Source of the DNA: Rhodospirillales bacterium
GTDB taxonomy: Bacteria; Pseudomonadota; Alphaproteobacteria; Rhodospirillales; JASLLV01
Reading direction: 5' to 3'
NCBI GenBank assembly: GCA_030754475.1
Contig: JASMAE010000086.1
Location: forward strand, 1 to 6,065
Length of the DNA: 6,065 nt
Position numbers and translations under genes: made by a program. Positions 1 through 5,556 of this stretch are shown here, in pieces. Below the pieces are notes generated by a model. It did no database searches, had not been told where the DNA came from, and worked only from the letters and a program-made list of their open reading frames with translations. Within the stretch, counting starts at the first letter, position 1; each line of letters begins with the position of its first letter.

Positions 1-743
1 GCTACCGCACCGTCATCGTCATTCCCGAGACCCAGAGCCAGGAAAAGAAGGACATGCTTCGCCTTTGCGGTGCCGACGTGCGCGAGGTGCCCGCCGTCCC
101 TTACAAGGATCCAGGCAACTACGTCCACCTCTCCGGGCGTCTCGCAGACGAGCTGGCCGCGACCGAGTCCAACGGCGCGATCTGGGCCCAACAGTTCGAC
201 AACGTCGCCAATCGGCGCGCCCACTACGAGACCACGGGACCCGAGATCTGGGAGCAGACCGATGGCGCGGTCGACGGCTTCGTCTGCGCGGTCGGCACCG
301 GCGGCACGCTCGCCGGCGTCGGCATGGCGCTCAAGGAGCGAAAACCCGCCGTCACCATCGCGCTTGCCGATCCCATGGGCGCCGCGCTGTACAACTACTA
401 CAAGCACGGCGAGCTGAAAGCGGAAGGAGATTCGATCACCGAGGGGATCGGCCAGGGGCGGATCACCAAGAATCTCGAGGGCGCGCCCGTGGACGAAGCC
501 TTCCAGATCCCCGACGCCGAAGCGCTGCCCATCATCTTCGATCTCCTGCAAAACGAGGGCCTTTGCATGGGGGGCTCCACCGGCATCAACGTCGCCGGCG
601 CCATCCGGCTCGCGCGCGCGCTCGGCCCCGGCCATGTCATCGTGACCATCCTCGGCGACTATGGAACCCGCTATCAGAGCAAGCTGTTCAACCCGGAATT
701 CCTGCGCGAACGCGGCCTGCCGGTTCCCCGGTGGCTGGACTGA
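1..743 (+). CDS. cysK: Cysteine synthase (O-acetylserine sulfhydrylase), 5' partial
   Basis: The visible part is 246 codons read from base 3 to the TGA at 741-743. The family makes L-cysteine from O-acetylserine and sulfide in the cytoplasm, using PLP. Seen: PETQSQEKKD at fragment residues 8-17, a QFDN...AHYETTGPEIW substrate-loop region, the PLP-phosphate loop GTGGTLAG at about residues 98-105, STGIN, and a C-terminal DYGTRYQSKLF. The N-terminal 80-100 or so residues, including the PLP lysine, lie before the window. The SQEKKD segment marks the longer class that I recall from alphaproteobacteria, not the classic E. coli-like CysK. The position equivalent to the serine that contacts the PLP ring nitrogen (S272 in Salmonella CysK) is Tyr here. 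A related PLP beta-replacement enzyme, such as a cystathionine beta-synthase-like protein, is not excluded. The next gene starts one base after the stop, so the two are probably co-transcribed. Confidence 0.9.
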   Translation, partial: YRTVIVIPETQSQEKKDMLRLCGADVREVPAVPYKDPGNYVHLSGRLADELAATESNGAIWAQQFDNVANRRAHYETTGPEIWEQTDGAVDGFVCAVGTGGTLAGVGMALKERKPAVTIALADPMGAALYNYYKHGELKAEGDSITEGIGQGRITKNLEGAPVDEAFQIPDAEALPIIFDLLQNEGLCMGGSTGINVAGAIRLARALGPGHVIVTILGDYGTRYQSKLFNPEFLRERGLPVPRWLD

Positions 744-744
744 C

Positions 745-1638
745 ATGACTCTTTCACAGAATCGGCCCATTCGCGGCGACAGCGCGCACCCTGACTCGCG
801 CGCCCTCGTCGGCGCGGACTGGTTGGCGGCCAACTTAGGCGCGGCGGAGCTTCGCGTGATCGACGCGAGCTTCTTTCTTCCCGCCATGAAGCGCGACGCG
901 CACGCCGAGTTCGCGCAGGCCCACATTCCCGGCGCGGTGTTTTTCGACGTGGACGAGATTTGCGCACCCGGGACCGAGCTTCCCCACATGCTGCCCAGCG
1001 CATCGCGGTTTTCCGCGTGCGTCGAACGGCTCGGGATCGGTACGGGAGATCGGATCGTCGTTTACGACGCCAATGGCGGTTTCATGGCCGCGGCGCGCGT
1101 TTGGTGGACGTTTCGCGCCTTCGGCGCCGACGACGTGGCCGTGCTCGACGGCGGTTTTCCTGCGTGGCTCGCCGAAGGACGCGAGACCGAAAGCGGAACC
1201 TGTGCGCCGTCGCGCCGCGCGTTTGCTGCGACGTTCCGCCCCGAGCTGGTCAGATCCTGGGACCAAGTTCTCGCCAATCTGGACGGCGGCGCCGAGCAGG
1301 TGGTGGATGCGCGTGCTCGCCCCCGCTTCGAGGGTGCGGAAGACGAGCCCCGGCCGACGGCCAGGCGCGGACATATTCCCGGAAGCCACAACCTGCCGTT
1401 CAACGCGTTCTACGACCCGGAAAACTACTTCCGCCTCCGCCCCGCCGAGCGCATCGCGACGGCGTTCGCCGACGCCGGCGTCGATCTCGTGCGGCCCGTG
1501 GTCGCCACCTGCGGCTCGGGCGTGACCGCCGCGGTGATCGTCTTCGGGCTCCACCTCCTCGGCTACGACGGCGCCGCGATCTACGACGGCTCGTGGGCCG
1601 AGTGGGGCAACCGCCCGGACACCCCGGTCGAAACCTGA
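745..1638 (+). CDS. sseA: 3-mercaptopyruvate sulfurtransferase (MST1), canonical copy
   Basis: This 297-residue protein has two rhodanese domains (about 20-145 and 170-292), the usual length for the family. It transfers sulfur from 3-mercaptopyruvate to a thiol acceptor via a cysteine persulfide, releasing pyruvate. The active loop CGSGVTA begins at C256. This is the MST signature and differs from the CRxGVT loop of thiosulfate sulfurtransferase. Matching the human enzyme, the D63/H74/S250 residues are present as D70, H81 and S258. The carboxylate-binding R188 and R197 are present as R194 and R203, in DARARPRF and EPRP. GHIPG occurs in both domains. The ATG at 745 follows the cysK stop by one base, and the frame continues upstream only inside cysK, so 745 is preferred although its ribosome site is weak (GGTGGCTGGA). 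Coupling to cysK suggests a role in cysteine or sulfane-sulfur metabolism. Confidence 0.93.
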   Translation: MTLSQNRPIRGDSAHPDSRALVGADWLAANLGAAELRVIDASFFLPAMKRDAHAEFAQAHIPGAVFFDVDEICAPGTELPHMLPSASRFSACVERLGIGTGDRIVVYDANGGFMAAARVWWTFRAFGADDVAVLDGGFPAWLAEGRETESGTCAPSRRAFAATFRPELVRSWDQVLANLDGGAEQVVDARARPRFEGAEDEPRPTARRGHIPGSHNLPFNAFYDPENYFRLRPAERIATAFADAGVDLVRPVVATCGSGVTAAVIVFGLHLLGYDGAAIYDGSWAEWGNRPDTPVET

Positions 1639-1669
1639 TCGCGCACACCCCGCCTGCCCGCGCTCGAAG

Positions 1670-1698
1670 TTGCGCGCGCATTGTGCGCCCGCCATACT
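1670..1698 (+). promoter_or_regulatory. Possible promoter ahead of the hydrolase-MST2 pair
   Basis: In the 99-base gap after MST1, TTGCGC (1670-1675) and CATACT (1693-1698) are separated by 17 bases. They match 3 and 4 of 6 positions of the sigma-70 consensus. A transcript would start near 1705, leaving a leader of about 33 bases before the ATG at 1738. The match is weak and rests on spacing and position only. The rest of the gap shows no hairpin followed by a T run, so read-through from MST1 is equally likely. Confidence 0.2.
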
Positions 1699-1737
1699 CG
1701 CCCTGCTTTCCGCCGCTGCATTCGCAAGCGAGCCCGC

Positions 1738-2484
1738 ATGTGTGAGGCGCCCGAAACCAGACCCGCCGGCTGGACCGGCTGGATAGACGTTCCCGCCGCG
1801 CGCGCGCCACGGGCCAGCGGCGCGTGGATCGACCTCTCCCACGTGCTCAACAGGGCCATGCCCAACTGGGACGAGGATCTCGAGCCCCACTTTCCCCGAA
1901 CCCGATCGTTGCCCGCCGATCCGCTCAACCTGACCGAGATCCATATGTCGTGCCACGCGGGCACGCACGTGGACGCGCCCATCCACTTCCTCGCCGACGG
2001 ACCCGCGTTCCACGAGATCCCCCTCGACAGGCTCTATGGCAGCGGGGTCGTGTGGCAGATCGAGCGCCGCGCATGCGAGACCATCGAAGCGGCCGACTTC
2101 GAATCCCAGGAACCGGCGCTCGAGCCCGGCGACATGGTGCTGCTTGATACCGGCTGGGCGGACCGCCCGAACGAAGAGAATTACCCCAATCACCCCTATC
2201 TCAGCGACGACGCGGCACGTTGGCTCGTCGACCGCCGCGTCAAGCTTCTCGGCGTCGACTTCGGAAGCCCGGACGCGCCGCGCAACGCGGCCGTGCGCAA
2301 GGACGAGGCGGTGTTCGATTTCCCGGTCCACCATATCCTCTTGAGCCGCGGCGTCCTGATCGCCGAGAACCTGCGCAACGTCCGCGCGCTCGCCGGACAG
2401 CGCGTGGAGCTCATGTTCCTGGCCCTCAACATCGAAGGCTCGGACGGCGCGCCCGCGCGGATCGCCGCCCGCCCCGCCCCGTGA
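1738..2484 (+). CDS. Cyclase/KynB-family metal-dependent hydrolase
   Basis: This 248-residue protein belongs to the cyclase family (Pfam PF04199), which includes kynurenine formamidase (KynB) and isatin hydrolase. These enzymes hydrolyse amide or lactam bonds with bound zinc or manganese. The signature HAGTHVDAPIHF is at residues 73-84. Predicted ligands by comparison with KynB are H77, D79, H83, H198 and E210, and the 12-residue spacing of the last two matches the KynB pair. Other family features are DLSHVL near residue 32, LLDTGW near 135 and GVDFGSPD near 172. The ATG at 1738 has AGCGAG five bases before it. A TTG at 1681 would add 19 Arg-rich residues unlike the family. There is no signal peptide, so it is probably cytoplasmic. 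It is longer than typical KynB (about 210 residues), and no other kynurenine-pathway gene is nearby. The substrate is unknown, and the position between two sulfurtransferases suggests a sulfur-containing one. Confidence 0.88.
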   Translation: MCEAPETRPAGWTGWIDVPAARAPRASGAWIDLSHVLNRAMPNWDEDLEPHFPRTRSLPADPLNLTEIHMSCHAGTHVDAPIHFLADGPAFHEIPLDRLYGSGVVWQIERRACETIEAADFESQEPALEPGDMVLLDTGWADRPNEENYPNHPYLSDDAARWLVDRRVKLLGVDFGSPDAPRNAAVRKDEAVFDFPVHHILLSRGVLIAENLRNVRALAGQRVELMFLALNIEGSDGAPARIAARPAP

Positions 2485-2493
2485 TCCGCAACC

Positions 2494-2499
2494 GGAAGG
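2494..2499 (+). promoter_or_regulatory. Ribosome binding site of MST2
   Basis: GGAAGG lies seven bases before the ATG at 2507. It is the clearest Shine-Dalgarno sequence before any complete gene here and fixes the MST2 start. It sits in a gap of only 22 bases after the hydrolase stop, which supports co-transcription of the two genes. Confidence 0.6.
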
Positions 2500-2506
2500 T
2501 CGAACG

Positions 2507-3370
2507 ATGGAGTACGTGAATCCTGATGCGCTCGTCAGCGCCGAATGGCTGGCCGCGCACTTGGGCGACGCGAGCGTGCGCGTTGTCGATGCCACATGGT
2601 ACGGCCCCGGCGCCCGCGACGCGCGCCATGAATTCGAAAACGCGCACATCCCCGGCGCCGTGCATTTCGACATCGACGAGATCTGCGACCGCGATACGCC
2701 GATCGTCCATCAGATCCCCGGGCCTGCGCAGTTTGCCCGCCAAGTCTCGACCCTCGGCCTCGGCAATGGCCACCGGATCGTGGTCTACGACCGCTCCGGC
2801 TACTACTGTGCGGGCGCGCGCGTGTGGTGGATGTTCCGCGTCTTCGGCCATGAAAACGTGACGCTCCTCGACGGCGGCATGGCGAAATGGCTGGCAGACG
2901 GGCGCACCACCGAGGCGGGCGGCCCGACACCGGCGCCCGCGAACTTCACCGCGCGCATGAACGCCGGCCTGGTGCGCGGCTTGGCAGACATGCTGGCAAA
3001 CCTCGAGACCGGGGCCGAGCAGGTCGTGGACGCCCGCAACGCCGATGCGTTCGCGGGGCGCGAATCGGAGCCCTGGGGCGTCAAGAAGGACGGCCATATT
3101 CCCGGCAGCGTCCATCTTCATGGCGTCCGCCTGGTGGACCGCGAACGCGGGGGCGCGCTCCGCTCCGCAGACGAGATCGCGGCCGCCTTCGCCGGCGCCG
3201 GTCTCGATCTCGCCAAGCCCATCGTCGTCAGTTGCGGCTCGGGCGTCATCGCCGGGCTCGGCGCCTTTGGGCTTTATCTGTTGGGCCACGAGAACGTGCC
3301 CGTCTACGACGGCTCGTGGGCCGAATGGGGCGCCGCGGACGAGACTCCGGCCGAGACCGGCGGCGCGTAA
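2507..3370 (+). CDS. Diverged 3-mercaptopyruvate sulfurtransferase paralogue (MST2)
   Basis: This 287-residue protein has two rhodanese domains (about 7-135 and 160-280). It aligns along its whole length with the copy at 745-1638, at roughly half identical residues by eye. The catalytic loop begins at C243 and reads CGSGVIA, with Ile248 where the family has Thr. D57, H68 and S245 match the human D63/H74/S250 residues. The two arginines that hold the 3-mercaptopyruvate carboxylate (human R188 and R197) are replaced by A181 and W190. The NxPF stretch after the second GHIPG is also lost. The cysteine persulfide chemistry is therefore probably intact, while the substrate is probably not 3-mercaptopyruvate or is bound differently. 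A nearby R185 could partly compensate. It starts 22 bases after the hydrolase and likely shares its transcript. I assign the family confidently, but not the substrate. Confidence 0.9.
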   Translation: MEYVNPDALVSAEWLAAHLGDASVRVVDATWYGPGARDARHEFENAHIPGAVHFDIDEICDRDTPIVHQIPGPAQFARQVSTLGLGNGHRIVVYDRSGYYCAGARVWWMFRVFGHENVTLLDGGMAKWLADGRTTEAGGPTPAPANFTARMNAGLVRGLADMLANLETGAEQVVDARNADAFAGRESEPWGVKKDGHIPGSVHLHGVRLVDRERGGALRSADEIAAAFAGAGLDLAKPIVVSCGSGVIAGLGAFGLYLLGHENVPVYDGSWAEWGAADETPAETGGA

Positions 3371-3390
3371 GCGCGGGTGAGTCCCTGCCC

Positions 3391-3418
3391 TTGGCTCCGG
3401 TCCGGCAAAACTGATAAC
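3391..3418 (+). promoter_or_regulatory. Possible sigma-70-like promoter after MST2
   Basis: TTGGCT (3391-3396) and GATAAC (3413-3418) are separated by 16 bases, and each matches 4 of 6 consensus positions. The AAAACTGATAACGTA patch around it is locally AT-rich compared with its surroundings. Transcription would begin near 3426, leaving a leader of about 210 bases before the GNAT gene. This is pattern matching only. Confidence 0.25.
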
Positions 3419-3509
3419 GTACCGATCCGAGCGATCTCCCGTCCGGCCCCGACGACGGCGGCGGAATCCGCGGACCATCGTGATCAGCCGCTCGCAACGG
3501 CGGAGTCCC

Positions 3510-3584
3510 ATGTCCAAACCACTCGCCATCGCGATTCTGGAGGCCCTACGCCCGGCCCGCCCGGTCGAGGACGGCGAAAGCTGA
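3510..3584 (+). CDS. Possible 24-residue small ORF, doubtful
   Basis: An ATG at 3510 opens 24 codons ending in TGA at 3582-3584, with GGCGGAG four bases upstream as a possible ribosome site. The peptide starts MSKPLAIAILEALRP and ends VEDGES. It has an amphipathic look, and most third codon positions are G or C. It matches nothing I recognise. It could be a small protein, a leader peptide for the GNAT gene, or chance. It ends 50 bases before the GNAT start. Confidence 0.15.
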   Translation: MSKPLAIAILEALRPARPVEDGES

Positions 3585-3634
3585 CACCGGCGCACCACAC
3601 CACGCCGCGGCCCCGGACCGCTTCGTAGCCCGAC

Positions 3635-4195
3635 ATGGCGACACGAGCCCGCAAGACCGCCCGCAAGATCGAATGCGTCATCACCACTTTGGAGATGACG
3701 GAGCCGCCGAGTGCGCCCCCGGCGCCGCTTCCACTGGTCTCGAAACTCGCCCTGATGCGCGCCGAACGCCCCAGCGTTCCCTTCTACCGATTCCTGTACA
3801 ACACCGTCGGCGCCGACTGGCTGTGGTACGAACGCCGGCTGATGGACGACGTGGCGCTAAGCGCCGTCATCCACGACGCGGGTGTCGAAGTCTACGTGCT
3901 TTACGTCGGCGGCGTTCCCGCGGGCTACGGCGAGATCGATCGGCGCCGGGAACCCGAGATCGAGATTGCCTATCTCGGCCTGACGCCGGAGTTCATCGGC
4001 CGCGGCCTTGGCCGGTACCTCATGCGTTGGATCGTGGACCAGGCGTGGACCTATGGGCCTGAGCGGGTCTGGGCCCACACCTGCAACCTCGACCATCCGC
4101 GCGCGCTTAACATGTACCAGCGCTCCGGGTTCGTGCCCGTGGGTCAGGAACGGGTGCTCATCGACGATCCCAGGCTTTCGGGCGCCTTCGGATGA
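3635..4195 (+). CDS. GNAT family N-acetyltransferase
   Basis: This 186-residue protein has the GNAT fold in its C-terminal two thirds. A strand reading IEIAYLGLTPEF runs into the acetyl-CoA loop IGRGLG (residues 121-126) and helix RYLMRWIVDQAW. It is followed by the late motif HTCNLDHPRALNMYQRSGF near residues 148-166. The loop lacks the usual leading Gln/Arg of the QxxGxG pattern, having Ile121 there. Such enzymes move an acetyl group from acetyl-CoA to an amine of a small molecule or protein; the acceptor here is unknown. The ATG at 3635 gives a basic N-terminus (MATRARKTARKIE) that I recall as conserved in alphaproteobacterial relatives, so I keep this start although its ribosome site is poor. 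No signal peptide or membrane segment is seen. It lies between the sulfurtransferase block and metC, which may hint at an amino acid-related substrate. Confidence 0.88.
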   Translation: MATRARKTARKIECVITTLEMTEPPSAPPAPLPLVSKLALMRAERPSVPFYRFLYNTVGADWLWYERRLMDDVALSAVIHDAGVEVYVLYVGGVPAGYGEIDRRREPEIEIAYLGLTPEFIGRGLGRYLMRWIVDQAWTYGPERVWAHTCNLDHPRALNMYQRSGFVPVGQERVLIDDPRLSGAFG

Positions 4196-4223
4196 GTGGG
4201 CGAGCGACAACGCCCTGGCCCGC

Positions 4224-4247
4224 GCCGGATCCGGCTGCCAATATGGC
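4224..4247. repeat. Two adjacent palindromes upstream of metC
   Basis: A perfect 12-base palindrome GCCGGATCCGGC (4224-4235) is followed, one base later, by the inverted repeat GCCA-ATA-TGGC (4237-4247). Both lie in the 94-base gap between the GNAT gene and metC, 43-66 bases before the metC start. They could be binding sites for a dimeric regulator. No T run follows, so an intrinsic terminator is unlikely. In GC-rich DNA a 12-base palindrome can occur by chance. Confidence 0.35.
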
Positions 4248-4289
4248 TTCCTCGCACATGCCCCCCAAACTTGATAGAGCACCCCGCCC

Positions 4290-5459
4290 ATGAAGAAGGA
4301 AACCCGCATCGTCACCGCCGGACGCGACCCCCTGTCCAACTTCGGCATCGTCAACCCGCCGGTCTACCACGCCTCGACGGTCATCTTCCCGACGGTCGCG
4401 GCCCTCGAATCGAGCGAGTCTTCGCCTTTCGAGGGGGTCCGCTACGGGCGTTACGGGACGCCGACGACCCAGGCCTTCGAGACCGCGGTCGCAGCTCTCG
4501 AAGGCGGCGAGCGATGCGTCTCGTTGCCCTCGGGTCTCGCGGCCATCGCCTGCGCGCTGATGACTTTCGCGAAGGCGGGCGACCACGTGCTCGTCACCGA
4601 CAACGTCTACGGGCCGACGCGCGGCCGGATGTGCGACGGGGTGCTCAAAGAGTTCGGCGTTGAGACCACGTACTACGACCCGATGATCGGCGGCGACATC
4701 GCCAATCTGTTGCGCGCGGAGACGAAAGTGGTTTTTGTCGAGGCGCCCGGTTCGATCACCTTCGAGGTCCAGGACATCCCCGCGATCGCCGCGGCCGCAC
4801 ACGCCGCCGGCGCCACCGTGATCATGGACAATACCTGGAGCGGCGGGCTCTACTTCCAGCCGTTCGAACACGGGGTCGACGTCTGCGTCCACGCCGCGAC
4901 CAAGTACATCGTCGGCCACGCGGACGCCATGCTGGGCGCGGTGACCACGACCGAAGAACTTTACGAGCGGGTCAAATCGACGGTGGTCCGGCTCGGGTAC
5001 GCGGCTGGTCCCGACGACTGCTACCTAGGCCTTCGGGGGCTGCGCAGCATCGCCGCCCGGCTGCCGCGCCATCAGGAAAACGGCCTCACGATCGCGCGCT
5101 GGATCGCGCAGCGGCCCGAAGTCGAGCTGCTCTTGCATCCAGCCTTTCCGAGCTGTCCCGGACACGAGGTTTGGAAACGCGATTTCACTGGAAGTTCAGG
5201 ACTTTTCGGACTTGTTTTAAAAAATTGCTCGAAGAACGCCGTGACCGCCATGCTGGACGAAATGGAGCTTTTCGGCATGGGGTTCAGCTGGGGCGGGTAC
5301 GAAAGCCTGATGGTGCCCACCTACCCGAGCGGGTCGCGCACCGCGACCCCGTGGCCGCATGCGGAACCGGGACTTCGCATCCACGTGGGTCTCGAGCACC
5401 CGGACGACCTGATCGCGGACCTGGACAAGGGATTCGAGCGCATGAACCGGGCCGCGTGA
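4290..5459 (+). CDS. metC: Cystathionine beta-lyase
   Basis: This 389-residue, complete enzyme is of the Cys/Met PLP family. It cleaves cystathionine to homocysteine, pyruvate and ammonia in methionine synthesis, and many members also release sulfide from cysteine. PLP-binding residues, by comparison with E. coli MetC, are Y52 and R54 in RYGRYGTPT, Y107 in VYGPT, D180 in MDNTW and K205 in HAATKY. R363 in LRIHVGLE matches the substrate-carboxylate arginine. SWGGYESL near residue 334 and RLGYAAGPDDCYLGLRGLR near 234 are the beta-lyase forms and distinguish it from cystathionine gamma-synthase and gamma-lyase. The ATG at 4290 gives the expected N-terminus MKKETRIVTAGRDP; its ribosome site (GATAGAG) is weak. 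Codons 298-314 form an AT-rich, rare-codon patch with T4A6, yet the frame is intact. No terminator is visible before hisI. Confidence 0.95.
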   Translation: MKKETRIVTAGRDPLSNFGIVNPPVYHASTVIFPTVAALESSESSPFEGVRYGRYGTPTTQAFETAVAALEGGERCVSLPSGLAAIACALMTFAKAGDHVLVTDNVYGPTRGRMCDGVLKEFGVETTYYDPMIGGDIANLLRAETKVVFVEAPGSITFEVQDIPAIAAAAHAAGATVIMDNTWSGGLYFQPFEHGVDVCVHAATKYIVGHADAMLGAVTTTEELYERVKSTVVRLGYAAGPDDCYLGLRGLRSIAARLPRHQENGLTIARWIAQRPEVELLLHPAFPSCPGHEVWKRDFTGSSGLFGLVLKNCSKNAVTAMLDEMELFGMGFSWGGYESLMVPTYPSGSRTATPWPHAEPGLRIHVGLEHPDDLIADLDKGFERMNRAA

Positions 5460-5497
5460 GCGGCCCGCGCGCAGATCGGCGGCGCGGCGTCATTCGA

Positions 5498-5503
5498 TTG
5501 ACT
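5498..5503 (+). promoter_or_regulatory. Possible -35 element upstream of hisI
   Basis: TTGACT matches 5 of 6 bases of the sigma-70 -35 consensus and lies 54 bases before the hisI start. No good -10 hexamer appears 16-18 bases downstream, where the sequence reads CGAATC or GAATCG. An 8-base palindrome TCGGCCGA (5516-5523) falls at that place. The case for a promoter is weak. Confidence 0.2.
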
Positions 5504-5543
5504 TGTTCCGAGAAATCGGCCGAATCGTTGCGCCTCGACGCGA

Positions 5544-5547
5544 TGGA
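5544..5547 (+). promoter_or_regulatory. Ribosome binding site of hisI
   Basis: GGAG lies nine bases before the ATG at 5557. It supports that start over an in-frame upstream TTG at 5503, which would add 18 residues unlike the family N-terminus. Confidence 0.45.
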
Positions 5548-5556
5548 GCCGAAACC

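Larger units (their letters stand above)
3371..3634. other. 264-base intergenic stretch without a convincing gene
   Basis: The open frames crossing this stretch on both strands give Pro/Arg/Thr-rich, low-complexity translations with no recognisable motif. Visible features are a possible promoter (3391-3418), an 11-base near-palindrome GCGGAATCCGC (3461-3471) and a 24-codon open frame (3510-3584). No terminator-like hairpin with a T run follows MST2. No tRNA cloverleaf or known riboswitch core was seen. It most likely carries the regulatory region for the GNAT gene, or remnants of lost coding sequence. Confidence 0.5.

Noticed and set aside
661..744. Earlier start for MST1 inside cysK (ATG at 662 region)
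   Set aside because: It would add 28 residues translated from the cysK C-terminus in another frame. The ATG at 745 directly follows the cysK stop and gives the normal family length.
1681..1737. Upstream TTG start for the hydrolase adding 19 residues
   Set aside because: The added residues are Arg-rich, unlike the family N-terminus, and would overlap the possible promoter. The ATG at 1738 has a reasonable ribosome site.
835..2673. Very long minus-strand open frame (612 codons)
   Set aside because: It lies antisense to three well-supported genes (MST1, hydrolase, MST2). Its translation is rich in Arg, Ala, Gly and Val with no motif, and it follows from the strong GC bias at third codon positions of the + strand genes.
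2426..3598. Minus-strand open frame of 390 codons opposite MST2
   Set aside because: It is a mirror of the MST2 coding frame with Arg/Ala-rich composition and no recognisable domain.
3377..3628. 83-codon + strand frame in the gap after MST2
   Set aside because: Its translation is Pro/Thr/Arg-rich and of low complexity with no motif, and it has no ribosome site.
4196..4289. SAM-type riboswitch or T-box in the metC leader
   Set aside because: I looked for SAM-II-like or other known core patterns, as would suit a methionine gene in this group. Only the two palindromes are visible and no conserved core was recognised.
4158..4919. Minus-strand open frame of 253 codons opposite metC
   Set aside because: It is antisense to conserved MetC active-site regions. 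The composition is that of a shadow frame.
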